Below, one piece after another: positions 17,169-27,025 of a stretch of DNA of 64,000 nt. A model generated the notes under the pieces. That model was not told the DNA's origin, did no database searches, and saw only the letters and a list, made by a program, of their open reading frames with translations. Within the stretch, counting starts at the first letter, position 1, and every line of letters starts with the position of its first letter. Made by a program: the position numbers and the translations under genes. Source of the stretch: Nitrosospira sp. Nsp11. Lineage in GTDB: Bacteria; Pseudomonadota; Gammaproteobacteria; Burkholderiales; Nitrosomonadaceae. Location: NCBI RefSeq assembly GCF_900142705.1, contig NZ_FRBV01000013.1, positions 22,341 through 86,340 of the forward strand, written 5' to 3'.

Positions 17169-18112
17169 TGTAATGGTTTAATTTGCACAGACACCTTGAT
17201 AAGTGGATTATTCACTTATGGAGGAGTTTATGATAACCAAACGCAGAGTCCGCAGGCAATTTGACAGCAACTTCAAATTGGAAATTGTGCGCATGATAAA
17301 GGACCAGGGATTGCCCTGAGTGATGTTTGCGGCAGCATGAATCTGGGAGAGACGTTAGGCGCTCGGTAAAGCAATTCGAGGCTGAACTGAATGGGCAGGG
17401 GGCATTGGCAAGCCGCTCACGGTCGAGCAGGAGCTTACGGTCTGGCTATGGCCGTTACCGGGTTCATTTTGATGTGGAAAGCCGCCTTGCGTCCGGTATG
17501 GAAACGCAAGTTTATTCACACCACGGATAGCCGTGATGACTTGCCGGTAGCTGAGAACCTGTTGAATCGACAGTTCGAGACAGACGCACCGAATCAGGCC
17601 TGGGTATAGAATATTACCTATGTTTGAACGCGCCAAGGCTGGCTCTACCTTGCCGCAGTCATAGACCTGTTCTCGCGCAAGATCGTCAGCTAGGCAATAA
17701 CACCAACGATGCCAATCGAACTGGTAGCCGCTGCGCTAGGCATGGCAGTGCAACAGCGCGAGCCCGCGCCGGGATTGCTGCTGCATATGGATCGCGGCAG
17801 TCAATATGCTGGCTTGAGTACCAGGCATTACTGGATCAACATGGAATTCGCTGCAGCATGAGCCGGAAAGGGGAATTGCTGGGACAATGCCGTGATGGAA
17901 CGCTTCTTTCTGAATTTGAAGATGGAGCGAGGATGGCAACGTGACTATGCCAATCACGGCGAAGGTCAACGCGATATTACCGAATACATCGTTGGCTTCT
18001 ATAACAACGTTCGACTGCACTCAAACTGGGCTATCTGCAACCCCACCGCCTATGAACGAAAAATGGCAGCAATACCACCTATCTCGGTGTCTGAAATTAC
18101 TTGACCACTACA
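17169..18112 (+). mobile_element. Degenerate IS3-family insertion sequence with imperfect terminal repeats
   Basis: A 944-bp element. The left end (17169-17195) and the reverse complement of the right end (18086-18112) match imperfectly over about 27 bases, both beginning TGTA, sharing TGGT, and ending in CAGACACC. It is shorter than a full IS3 element (about 1.2 kb), and sequence around the orfA/orfB junction is missing. I see no clear target-site duplication. The transposase is ruined by stops and frameshifts. Confidence 0.75.
17230..18104 (+). pseudogene. IS3-family transposase orfA/orfB, inactivated
   Basis: OrfA starts at 17230 with RRQFDSNFKLEIVRMIKDQG, the usual helix-turn-helix start, stops at 17317-17319, and continues frameshifted as LSDVCGSMNLGE. 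OrfB appears in pieces: DDLPVAENLLNRQFETDAPN and QAWV, then NITYV after a stop, [37 protein letters not shown], then MERFFLNLKMERGWQRDY and ITEYIVGFYNNVRLHS. The last catalytic Glu (MERFF) is kept, but at least three disruptions remain. The final stop lies within the right terminal repeat. Confidence 0.88.
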
Positions 18113-18264
18113 ATAGGCGGTCTTATACCAAACGAATTGAGTCGGTTTTGGTTATAGACAGCAGCTCTTTTCGTTGATAGAAGTAGGAAGCAGGTGGGGC
18201 TTTCGCTAATCTCGCTACCGCGCCCCACATTGCGATTACCAAATCATCAGTCCATGCACAGTTG

Positions 18265-21060
18265 TCACAATTGATTCAATAACGTGTGAGCTTGCTCCCG
18301 TTGTGTGAATTCTTGGCCGGTAGTAAGCAATTTCTCTAGTTGTGTACGTGCCTTGGTCTTCTCCCCCATCTTGGCTAACGCCACTGCGTAATGATAGCCG
18401 ATCTCCAAGTTGTTCGGCGCTGCGGCTGCGGCTCTTTGCAACAACTCAACACCATCGGCAGTTTCTCCCTGTTCCAGAAGGATCCATCCCAAGGTATCTA
18501 CGACGGTAGGTGAGTCGGGATTGAGCTTATAGGCTTTCTCAGCAGCAGCCCGTGCTCGCGGGTTTTTTTCCTGCTGGTATAGTCCGGCAAGATTATTTAA
18601 CACAAGAACATTATCTGGGGATTTCTGTAAAATAAGTTGATACTGCTCAATCGCTTGCTTGTTGCGGCCCGCTTTCAGGTAGGTTTGCGCCAGATAATCC
18701 CGTGCGCCGAGGTCGTCCTGCTGCCCTTTCAGCCACCGTAGTAACCCCGCATCAGCTTTTTTTTCATCGCCAGCAAGAGTCCACGCCTTGTGTGCCTCAA
18801 TCGCAAGTGAGCCGCTGCTTTCAATCGCAAATGCTTTCTCATAAACCCTTGCCGCCTCCGCATATTTATTTTGTGCCAATAGAATCCTGCCTTCAAGCAC
18901 GAGTCCCATCGGAGATTTAGGAGATTGCTTCTGGATTCCCTGAGCGATTTTTAGTGCTTCTGCGTGCTCGCCGGCGTTAAATTCCAGCCAGATTAGCGCT
19001 GTTTGCGCTGGTAAATAGTCGGGCTTGAGAGTCAGCGCTTTGTTAAGCGAGGATCTGACGGCGTCAGCGTCCTCCAGAGCACCCTGAACCGAGGCGAGCT
19101 TGTAATACGCAAGCGGAGACTTTGGTGCCATGACAGTTAGTTGGGTATAGGTGGCCAGCGCCTTATCCTTTTCACCATTGGCCCACTGAGCCGTACCCAA
19201 CAGGTCAAGAGCGTGAGGGTTATTGGGGTTTGCGCGTACCGCTTCCTGCGCAAGTGCTAAAGCTCTGCCCGGCTGCTTTTGTTCCATGTAGTATTGAGCC
19301 AAAAGTACGCTGGGTTGGAGGGCCGATGAATCAGCCTTGACCGCCTGCTCGAGCCAGGAACCCCTCTCTTTTTCATTGACCGCCAGTTTCGCCAGAGCCA
19401 GCATTGACTCAACATGCTTCTTATCTGTTGCAAGGATGGCTTCGAAGCGCTTGCGGGCAGCAGGTAGATTCTTGTCCTGCAGATCCAATTGCGCTAGGTT
19501 AATCAATGCGGCCTTATAGTTAGGGAGTATTGCCAGCGCCTGCTCAAAACTCCTGCGGGCATTGACCACATCTTTCTTACCTGCATAGACCGCCCCACGG
19601 AAATTGTAGATAATGGGATCATTCGGCAGTTTTTTTTCCAGTTTCGTGATAGCTGCAAGCGCCTTATCATATTCCCGCTTGTCTAGATGGCTTAAGATCA
19701 ACAGCGTATCCGCAGCGCTTTGACCCGCATTGTCTGTGGCTGCGGACTCCAATTCCGCCATAGCGCGGTCCGAGTCGCCGGCGGCCATAAGACTCATGCC
19801 CAGCGCGGTGCGCAGTTGGGTATTTTTTGGATCGAATGCAGTGGCTCTTTGAAGATAATCACGCGCTTTCGCGGGTTCGCCCGCCTGAAGTGACGCTTGG
19901 CTTGCCATCACCCAGACGCTCAGATCTTGGTCTTCCGCTATGAGCAGGGGTTTTAAGATGACCAATGCGCGATCGGGTTGTCCTGTTTTCATCAACGTGG
20001 TGGCGAGGCCTTTGCGTGCATACACGTTATCGGGAAGCCGGTCCAAGACCTTTGTAAGGTTCTGAATGGCTTGCTGAAAACTGCCGAGCTCATGGAATAC
20101 CAAGCCAGAAAGCAGGAGGCTCGGCATATCATCGGGTGCATCCTTCAATACTATCAGTAGGTTATCTCTTGCTGCAACATAACTGGCCTTCCGAAAATCC
20201 AGTAGAGCTTGCAGGTATATGATTCTGAGGTTATTTGGCGCCACCTTGCGCGCTACGCTAATCTCCGCCTGCGCGGTATCGTATCTGCCCGTTGACAGGT
20301 GTAGAAAAACCAAGTTCTGGTGAGCTTCGATGTGATCCGGGGAGATCCCGAGTACGGTGGAGTACGCCTCTTCTGCCGTTTTTGGATCATTTTCCGCTTG
20401 CGCCACTTTAGCAAGCCACATCCAAGTGCTGGTGTTCCGGGCATCAAGTTTAAGCGCCTGCTCAAGTAACACCTTGGCGTGTTCAAAATCCTTCGTGATG
20501 GCGGCGCATCTGGCAAGTCCCCAATAGGTAGGGATATATGTTGAATCGGTCTGTGCGGACTGCTTGAACAGATCGCACCCCTCATTCGGATGGCCCAAGC
20601 CAAACTGGGCCTCGGCGTGAAGTTGCTGTATTTTTGCGATGTCCTTGAGAGATGTTTTTGATCCGGGATTGACTTCATTAAGGACACGTGCGTAGCTTTC
20701 TTGCAAAAGTAGCGCCTGCCCCAGCATTATCTTAATTAGGTCCTCGTCGATTCCGAGTTTATGTGCTCGCAGCAGTTCTTTTTCAGCGTTCGCCCCCTCA
20801 CGCACCTTGATATATATCTCACCTAGAAGCAGCCGTGCCTCACCACTATCACTTTGCTGCAATGCGTTCTTAAGTTCGATGATACTTGCGCGTAACTGAC
20901 CTTCGTCCCGGAAGTCCTTCGCCTTTTGGATATACTGGTCGGAAGTTGAACTTCTCGAATCGCACCCAGAGACAACAGGTAACACGATCATCGCCACCAA
21001 CAACACGGCTTGGCGCAGCTTTCCAATCAAATATGAATGCATTATCCTTTTCTTCATCAT
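18265..21060 (-). CDS. prsT: PrsT-type TPR-repeat lipoprotein (PEP-CTERM system), copy 1
   Basis: About 931 residues. I start at 21060 (MMKK), just after AAAGG; the frame is open 12 codons further up. The N-terminus is a lipoprotein signal: hydrophobic VLLVAMIVLPVVSGC with lipidated Cys33. The rest is tandem TPR-type repeats of about 34 residues, for example TYWGLARCAAITKDFEHAKV and YARKGLATTLMKTGQPDRAL. This architecture and length match the exosortase-associated PrsT family (PEP-CTERM system TPR lipoprotein). It would be lipid-anchored in the periplasm and may scaffold polysaccharide export or PEP-CTERM sorting. The downstream copy on this strand's 5' side (21217-24009) is a tandem paralogue. 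Confidence 0.88.
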   Translation of the reverse strand: MMKKRIMHSYLIGKLRQAVLLVAMIVLPVVSGCDSRSSTSDQYIQKAKDFRDEGQLRASIIELKNALQQSDSGEARLLLGEIYIKVREGANAEKELLRAHKLGIDEDLIKIMLGQALLLQESYARVLNEVNPGSKTSLKDIAKIQQLHAEAQFGLGHPNEGCDLFKQSAQTDSTYIPTYWGLARCAAITKDFEHAKVLLEQALKLDARNTSTWMWLAKVAQAENDPKTAEEAYSTVLGISPDHIEAHQNLVFLHLSTGRYDTAQAEISVARKVAPNNLRIIYLQALLDFRKASYVAARDNLLIVLKDAPDDMPSLLLSGLVFHELGSFQQAIQNLTKVLDRLPDNVYARKGLATTLMKTGQPDRALVILKPLLIAEDQDLSVWVMASQASLQAGEPAKARDYLQRATAFDPKNTQLRTALGMSLMAAGDSDRAMAELESAATDNAGQSAADTLLILSHLDKREYDKALAAITKLEKKLPNDPIIYNFRGAVYAGKKDVVNARRSFEQALAILPNYKAALINLAQLDLQDKNLPAARKRFEAILATDKKHVESMLALAKLAVNEKERGSWLEQAVKADSSALQPSVLLAQYYMEQKQPGRALALAQEAVRANPNNPHALDLLGTAQWANGEKDKALATYTQLTVMAPKSPLAYYKLASVQGALEDADAVRSSLNKALTLKPDYLPAQTALIWLEFNAGEHAEALKIAQGIQKQSPKSPMGLVLEGRILLAQNKYAEAARVYEKAFAIESSGSLAIEAHKAWTLAGDEKKADAGLLRWLKGQQDDLGARDYLAQTYLKAGRNKQAIEQYQLILQKSPDNVLVLNNLAGLYQQEKNPRARAAAEKAYKLNPDSPTVVDTLGWILLEQGETADGVELLQRAAAAAPNNLEIGYHYAVALAKMGEKTKARTQLEKLLTTGQEFTQREQAHTLLNQL

Positions 21061-21216
21061 TGAGCCTTTAGCTTCATTATATTTGCCGACTTGCAATGTT
21101 TAAATGTCTTGCGTATCGTTCAAGCGAACATGCGGATCTTGTTGCCAAGAGTAAAGCGCTTAAATTTTATAAACCTGCATTGAGTTACGGCGAGTTTGCT
21201 AATACTTGGAAACAGC

Positions 21217-24009
21217 CTACTGCATCTGCTTCAGCAAGCTTCTGGCCTCATCGATACCAGCGAAATTCTTTCCCGTGCCTAGCAGTTGTTCGAGTTCCTT
21301 GCGGGCACCTGCCTTGTTGCCCGATTTGCCAAGCCCGACCGCAAGATGGTAACGAAATTCCGTCGACTCGGGCACGAGGGATGTCGCTTTCTCCAGAAAT
21401 GGCAGGCCTCGTGCAATATTGCCTTGCTCCACCAGCACCCATCCCAGCGTATCCAGTACAGTCGGATCGCTGGCGGTCACCCGATAGGCCTTCTCCGCGT
21501 ATTCCAGGGCGCGCGGATCTTTTTCCTGCTGGTAGAGCCAGGCCAGATTATTTAGTGCGGGCATAAAATCAGGGGCTTGCTTCAGAATGACTTGAAACTG
21601 CTCGATGGCGGCTGTATTCTGCCGCTCCGCCATATAGATTTCGGCAAGATACATGCGGGTAGCTGCGTCGGCAGGGTGTTGCTTTAGCCATTCGGTCAGC
21701 CTGGAAGTTGCCTCTTTCCCTTTTCCGGCCTCGCGCAGCGATGCATGCAACTTCGTCAACAACGATCCACTTTTACTGAGAGCAAACGCCTGCTCATACG
21801 CCCTCGCAGCAGCGGCGGGCTCTTTTTGCGTCATCAGCAGATCGCCTTCCAGAATATAACCCACAGGCAATTTTCCCTGCTGTTTCTGGATCTGCCTGGC
21901 GATAGCGAGAGCTTGCTCATGATTTCCTTTGCGTACTTCTAACGCAGTTTGCGCCAATTGAGCATCCACATAATCCGGCTTGATCGCCAGCGCTTTTTTC
22001 AAGGCTTCTGATGCCGCCGACGGGTTCTCCATCGCCGCATAAATCGAGGCAATACGCAATTGAGCGCGCGCATATTCAGGTCGCATGGCGGCAAGTTTCT
22101 TGTAGCTTTCCAGCGCAGCCGCTTTGTTCTCACCGGCGAGCTGGGCTTGCGCCAGAAGTTCCAGAACCCCTGGATCGGTGGGGTTGCTGCTTTGCAGCTT
22201 TTGCGCAAGAGTCAGAGACTTCTGTTTTTCCCCCGAACGAAGATAATGCTCCGCCAGAAGCATGGCTGCCTGCTGTGATTCCGGATTCTCCTGACTGGCC
22301 CGTTCCAGCCATGCGGTGGCCTCCTTGTTCTGTTGTTGGCTGAGAGCGAGGCGCGCCAGCGCGGTCATGACCTGAATGTTCTTCTTGTCTTTTTCCAAAA
22401 TCGCTTCAAAGCGCTTTTTGGCGGCATCCGGTTTTTTTTCCAGCAAATCAAGTTGAGCCAGATTAGCCACAGCGGGAAAGTACGCTGGCTGGAGAGAAAG
22501 CGCCCTCTCAAAGCTGGCGCGTGCGTTTGCGACATCGTTTTTGCCCATGTAGATGCCACCTTTCAAATTTTGAACAAGCGGATTGTCTGGATTTTCTTTT
22601 TCAACGGTTTTCGCGGCGACGAGCGCCTTGTCGAATTCCCTGAGACGAAGGTGGGTCATGACCAGCAGGATGCCTGTCTGCGACGAATTAGGGTCGAGTT
22701 TCGCCGCTGTTTCCAACTCGGCCACTGCGCGACCGTTCTCACCCTGACCCAGTTTGCTCATGCTGAGCGCGGTGTGGAGTAGCGCATTTTTTGGGGCGAG
22801 CTGACTGGCTTTTTCAAAATTTTCCGTGGCTTTAACGAAATCTTTGGATTGCATATAGGCTTCGCCTGCCAGAGCAAACAATTGGGGATCCTGTTGCCCG
22901 CTTTTTAGGGCCGGTGTCAATACGTCGATTACCCGCTGAGGCTGGTGGCTTTTCAAGAGACTGGAAGCCAACAACTTGCGTGCGTAAAGGTTTTGCGGGT
23001 CCTTCCCCAGATATTGTTTCAGATGTTGCTCGGCTTGTGGCGCAGACCCCAAAGCGATTTGGACTGCCCCAGCAAGCAATAGGCTGGGCATGTGGTCCGG
23101 TGCTTTACTTAATATTTGCTGCAGAGAGTCCAAGGCGGCGCCGTATTTACCCTCGTTGAAATCCAGGAGCGCCTGGGTATAGAAAACCATAAGGCTGCCG
23201 GGCGCCACCGCGCGAGCTGCGTCGATATTCGATTTCGCAACGTCGAATTTCCTTGTGCCAATTTCCAAAAGTGCTTTATCAAGGTAGGCGGTGGGGCTGT
23301 CTGGTTTTAGCTTGGTAACCTGATCATAGGCGGCTAGCGCTAAATCAACTTTCCCCTGTACGCGCAGCAGGTTACCTTTATAAAGCCAAGCATCGGGGTT
23401 GCCCGGGTTTTTGGCTACGGCTTGCTCCGCGAATTGATTTGTTGCTTCGAGATCCTGATTCGCCAATGCGCATTTTGATAAGCCGATCAGCGCATCGGAA
23501 AAATCAGGTTTGCCCTTGAGCGCGCCTTCGAACGACTCCTTGGCATCGTTAACCTTACCGAGCGCAAGTGATGCGTTTCCCCGCAATGCTAAAATTTCGG
23601 GTGAAGGCTTGTCTTCTGAAAGCTGTTTCGTCTTGTCTAACACCTGCTGGAATTCACCCAGGTTAAACAAAGTTTGTCCCAACTCGGGCATTACCGTTGC
23701 AGGGCTCATTCCCAGGTTTAAAGCCTTTTGCAGCTCTTTCTCGGCCGATCGCAAGTCCCCGGTCTTGTTGTAGGCCGTACCCAGTAGGTACCGCGCTTCC
23801 GGATCATCCGGATTTTTCTGCAACGCGTTCTTAAGCTGGATAATGGCAGCCTTGTTGTCTCCTTGTTCCTGGTACTGTCTGGCGTCGGAAATCAGGGTTT
23901 GGACATTCTCCGATTTATCGCAGCCTGCTGCACCGGTGCCAATGAGTGCCGAAGAGATCATGAGGGCCAATAGATTTTTCGTTGCCGTAACTTTGCTTAC
24001 ATCACGCAT
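21217..24009 (-). CDS. prsT: PrsT-type TPR-repeat lipoprotein (PEP-CTERM system), copy 2
   Basis: A 930-residue protein starting at 24009 after GAAAGGAAA. The lipoprotein signal is KNLLALMISSALIGTGAAGC, with Cys30 as the lipidated residue. The remainder is a long TPR superhelix with repeats such as AIIQLKNALQKNPDDPEARY, LLGTAYNKTGDLRSAEKELQ and FMPALNNLAWLYQQEKDPRA. The two PrsT copies are tandem, separated by 120 bases, and share motif phrases (LIQLKNALQ/IELKNALQ, NNLAxLYQQEK, DTLGWxLxEQG), so they arose by duplication. Separate start signals suggest each can be made on its own. PrsT normally accompanies exosortase and exopolysaccharide genes. Confidence 0.9.
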   Translation of the reverse strand: MRDVSKVTATKNLLALMISSALIGTGAAGCDKSENVQTLISDARQYQEQGDNKAAIIQLKNALQKNPDDPEARYLLGTAYNKTGDLRSAEKELQKALNLGMSPATVMPELGQTLFNLGEFQQVLDKTKQLSEDKPSPEILALRGNASLALGKVNDAKESFEGALKGKPDFSDALIGLSKCALANQDLEATNQFAEQAVAKNPGNPDAWLYKGNLLRVQGKVDLALAAYDQVTKLKPDSPTAYLDKALLEIGTRKFDVAKSNIDAARAVAPGSLMVFYTQALLDFNEGKYGAALDSLQQILSKAPDHMPSLLLAGAVQIALGSAPQAEQHLKQYLGKDPQNLYARKLLASSLLKSHQPQRVIDVLTPALKSGQQDPQLFALAGEAYMQSKDFVKATENFEKASQLAPKNALLHTALSMSKLGQGENGRAVAELETAAKLDPNSSQTGILLVMTHLRLREFDKALVAAKTVEKENPDNPLVQNLKGGIYMGKNDVANARASFERALSLQPAYFPAVANLAQLDLLEKKPDAAKKRFEAILEKDKKNIQVMTALARLALSQQQNKEATAWLERASQENPESQQAAMLLAEHYLRSGEKQKSLTLAQKLQSSNPTDPGVLELLAQAQLAGENKAAALESYKKLAAMRPEYARAQLRIASIYAAMENPSAASEALKKALAIKPDYVDAQLAQTALEVRKGNHEQALAIARQIQKQQGKLPVGYILEGDLLMTQKEPAAAARAYEQAFALSKSGSLLTKLHASLREAGKGKEATSRLTEWLKQHPADAATRMYLAEIYMAERQNTAAIEQFQVILKQAPDFMPALNNLAWLYQQEKDPRALEYAEKAYRVTASDPTVLDTLGWVLVEQGNIARGLPFLEKATSLVPESTEFRYHLAVGLGKSGNKAGARKELEQLLGTGKNFAGIDEARSLLKQMQ

Positions 24010-24561
24010 ATAAAATTTCCTTTCTCTGCATTAGCATTTCTCTTGGGCGCGGATCTTGCTGCAGCTGATCGCTACAAGTCTTCAATAAATAGATCAAGAA
24101 TCCAACGAATGTTTCTATGAATGTTTCTGAGAGTGGCGTCGAGCCAACAGAGTTGGGAGCCAGCATGAATTACCTCATTTCAATCAATTACGGCTGGTGT
24201 GCGAGAAAGATTAGCCCTTGAAATAAAGGCGTCTCCATACTCGGATCACCCGAATGATTACAGGAGCACAGAACGCAGGTGGCAGAGATCGAGTTGTGCC
24301 ACTATATCCATGATTTGCTACGGCTACAACATGTTGTGACATGTGTTGAGGAAGAACGTATCAATATATCTAACTGCCTTCTTTGTATTTGCTCCGCCGA
24401 TACCGTCAAGCGTGGCTGACCGCCGAACGGGCAGGCTAACTTCCCCCAGAAAACTCGAGCTGAATCCACTGGGTAAGGGATGCAGATCTCGTAGCCTCAA
24501 ATTCAACGAAAGTCCGGCGGCCCCAACCGACCGAACCAAAGACTGAGATATTGTGATCAAC
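24010..24561. other. Region upstream of PrsT copy 2, with a possible small exported ORF
   Basis: About 550 bases without a certain gene. A plus-strand frame at 24343-24546 (67 codons, TTG start) has a hydrophobic N-terminus (MLRKNVSIYLTAFFVFAPP) ending in a signal-peptidase-like SSVA, then a basic tail. I do not recognise it and give it low weight. The bases next to 24009 should contain the prsT promoter. Confidence 0.35.
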
Positions 24562-25344
24562 CTACCGATGCGCCCGTACCCAGTCCCGCCACTGGATGAA
24601 CAGGCCCGGGTCAAGCGCAGCGACGGCCGAGCGCTGCCAGAGTGGTTCAGCCCAGAAATCATCCTTATCAAGACCGCACATATGTCCCCCTGCCTCTTGC
24701 AGAATAAGACTGCCTGCTGCGTAGTCCCACAGTTTTTGGCCGCCATGCAGGTACAGGTCGAACCGGCCGGCAGCCGTGTAACACCATTCCAGCGAGCAGG
24801 CGCCGTAATTCCGATAGGAAGAAAAAGGGCGTAAGGAGCAGACGCTTTCCGCGAGCTTGGGTGTAAGCCGCTTCAAATCAACGTTCGCCATCGCTCCGCG
24901 CAAAGATGGGACATGCTCCTTGATCGGCAGTTTTTCACCGTTCAGGTAGGCTCCTTTGCCTTGTTCGGCATAGAACATTTCGTCTGAAACAGGATTATAA
25001 ACCGCGCCGAGCACGCTCCTGCCATGGCGCATCAGGGCCACGGAAACCGCGAAATAGGGCAGTCCGTTGACAAAATTCGAAGTGCCGTCTATCGGATCCA
25101 TGCACCATAGTCCGGCATCCCCCGCCTGCCAGCGATCAATCTGTTCGCGTTCCGCCATTTCTTCCCCAACCACGGGGCCCGGATAAATCTTTCGTAATTC
25201 CTTCGACAATGTTTCCTGCGTGACGAGATCTGCTTCGGTAAACAGGCTGCCATCCGCTTTGCGCTGCCGTGCCACCTTCAAATAGCGCGGCAGTATTTCC
25301 TGCTGAGCGACCGCTTTAATCGCAGCAATGACCGCGCTGAGCAC
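24562..25344 (-). CDS. Inositol monophosphatase-family phosphatase
   Basis: A 260-residue metal-dependent phosphatase of the IMPase/CysQ/FBPase superfamily. It has the first metal ligands (VGEEMAERE near residues 59-67), the signature DPIDGTSNFVNGLPYFAVSV (about 82-101) and the C-terminal WDYAAGSLILQEAGG with the last Asp. It would dephosphorylate inositol phosphate, a 3'-phosphonucleotide or a related sugar phosphate; the sequence does not decide which. It begins three bases after the stop of the thioredoxin-like gene, so the two are an operon. Length is usual for the family. Confidence 0.92.
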   Translation of the reverse strand: MLSAVIAAIKAVAQQEILPRYLKVARQRKADGSLFTEADLVTQETLSKELRKIYPGPVVGEEMAEREQIDRWQAGDAGLWCMDPIDGTSNFVNGLPYFAVSVALMRHGRSVLGAVYNPVSDEMFYAEQGKGAYLNGEKLPIKEHVPSLRGAMANVDLKRLTPKLAESVCSLRPFSSYRNYGACSLEWCYTAAGRFDLYLHGGQKLWDYAAGSLILQEAGGHMCGLDKDDFWAEPLWQRSAVAALDPGLFIQWRDWVRAHR

Positions 25345-25347
25345 CGG

Positions 25348-25905
25348 TTATTCCGTCCGCCACTTGATTGAACACCCGATGCTGGGGATCTGCTCGCGTG
25401 GCCCCTTGCCGGTTCGGGCAACCTCGAGCATTCCTTCGAAGAGCTCGCGTCGCACACCGAGAGGAGCGGCTTCCTTGCGGGATGCGTCCAATCGGCCGCG
25501 GTACTGCAATTCGAGCCGGTCATTCAAGCCGAAGAAGTCGGGTGTGCAGACCGCTCCGTACGCTTTTGCCACTTCCTGGGTTTCGTCCCAAACATAGGGA
25601 AAAGAAAAATCGCATTCCCTTGCTATCCGTGCCATATTGTCGAATGAGTCCTCCGGGTAGTCGGCCGGATCGTTCGACATGATGGCAATAGCGCCTATAC
25701 CGTGTGGGCGTAGTTCCGCCGCATCCCGGACAAGGCGATCTCGAATCGCTTTTACATAAGGACAATGGTTGCAGATGAACATCACAACCAATCCTCTTTC
25801 ACCTTTTACGGATGCGAGGTTGTACCGTTTTCCGTCCACCCCCTGCAAGTCGAAATCCGCGGCCTTCCAGCCGAAATCGCAAACAGGTGTTTCCAGGCTC
25901 GCCAT
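25348..25905 (-). CDS. Thioredoxin-family (AhpC/TSA-like) protein
   Basis: A 185-residue protein with a peroxiredoxin/thioredoxin-like fold. The redox site is in MFICNHCPYVKAIRDRL (Cys-x-x-Cys about residues 45-48), preceded by the strand GLVVMFI. The cis-Pro region is GAVCTPDFFGL, with one more Cys. Proteins with the CNHCPYV motif are a common uncharacterised thioredoxin branch. No signal peptide is present, so it is cytosolic, and a role in peroxide or disulfide reduction is an inference. It is the first gene of an operon with the IMPase-like gene. Confidence 0.9.
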   Translation of the reverse strand: MASLETPVCDFGWKAADFDLQGVDGKRYNLASVKGERGLVVMFICNHCPYVKAIRDRLVRDAAELRPHGIGAIAIMSNDPADYPEDSFDNMARIARECDFSFPYVWDETQEVAKAYGAVCTPDFFGLNDRLELQYRGRLDASRKEAAPLGVRRELFEGMLEVARTGKGPREQIPSIGCSIKWRTE

Positions 25906-26121
25906 GTTTTCTCTCCGGAATTAATAACAAAATGAATTTGATCTCGCTGCACGTCCAAAAGCAACGGTACCAGCACTGAATGTAATTTAGCCTGCCGAAC
26001 GTGTTTTATATAAAAGGTAAATCTTCGAACAATATCCTCCTGCGAAATACAAGTTTATTGATGCGCCATTATATTATCATGGCCTGATCATTGGTTTCTT
26101 CCTGCTCACTCCTGCTAAGCG

Positions 26122-26889
26122 ATGACATTCCCCCGTTTTTTTTCACCAGAAAGAATCAGCATAGGCCAGGTCATCGAACTGTCGGTGGTTGCGGCGCATC
26201 ATGCCTCCCGCGTGTTAAGGCTCCAGCAAGGGGATGAATTGATTTTATTCAACGGCAACGGCGGCGAATATTGGGCGACTATTGAGCTTATCAATAAAAG
26301 CGGCGTTGCGGTTGTGGTCGAAAAGTACCTTGATATCGAGCGCGAGTCGCGACTCGACATCACGCTAGCGCAAACAGTGTGCGCCAGCGAGAAAATGGAC
26401 TGGATTGTCCAGAAGGGGGTGGAGTTGGGAGTAAGACGCATTCAGCCTCTGGCTGCAAAACGGGGACTGGTGAAACTATCAGACGAGCGCGCGGAAAAAC
26501 GCATGAAGCACTGGCAACAAGTTATTATTGCCGCTTGTGAGCAGTGCGGTAGAAACCGCGTTCCGCCAATGATGCCGTTGATATCGATATCCAAATGGCT
26601 GGACAATCAAGTTAGTGAGCGCAAGAATTTAAGCGACGATAATCCTCCTGGCTCATGTTTTATTCTCTCGCCCGCGGCAAAAAAAGGTTTGCGCGATCTT
26701 CCCGCATTTCCCGTGGCCGCTCCTCTAACGCTACTGGTCGGGCCCGAAGGGGGGTTTGCCGCGGAGGAAGAGGCTGCGGCCCTGGTGGCTGGATTTGTTC
26801 CGTTACGGCTAGGCGCGCGCATACTTCGTACCGAAACCGCTGCATTAGCGGCAGTTGCAGCAATACAGGCACTGTGGGGTGATTATTGA
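26122..26889 (+). CDS. rsmE: 16S rRNA (uracil-1498-N3)-methyltransferase RsmE
   Basis: A 255-residue SPOUT-class methyltransferase acting on U1498 of 16S rRNA in the 30S subunit. The N-terminal PUA-like part has HHASRVLRLQQGDELILFNG, and the SPOUT knot has SEKMDWIVQKGVELGV, AACEQCGRNRVP, LLVGPEGGF and LGARILRTETAALAAVAAI. The conserved GPEGG and RTETA loops bind S-adenosylmethionine. Length is usual for the family. The gene stands alone between two divergent or spaced units. Confidence 0.97.
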   Translation: MTFPRFFSPERISIGQVIELSVVAAHHASRVLRLQQGDELILFNGNGGEYWATIELINKSGVAVVVEKYLDIERESRLDITLAQTVCASEKMDWIVQKGVELGVRRIQPLAAKRGLVKLSDERAEKRMKHWQQVIIAACEQCGRNRVPPMMPLISISKWLDNQVSERKNLSDDNPPGSCFILSPAAKKGLRDLPAFPVAAPLTLLVGPEGGFAAEEEAAALVAGFVPLRLGARILRTETAALAAVAAIQALWGDY

Positions 26890-27025
26890 TTTCCGGGATT
26901 CAATGGTAGCATCCGCATCAACATGCACATTCGGTTTTGAGGCTTTGTTCGAGCATTGAACCGTAAGGTTAGTGCAATGCTGGCTTCCTCTTTCTATTAC
27001 ATAGTATGAACAGCGCATCTCCAAC

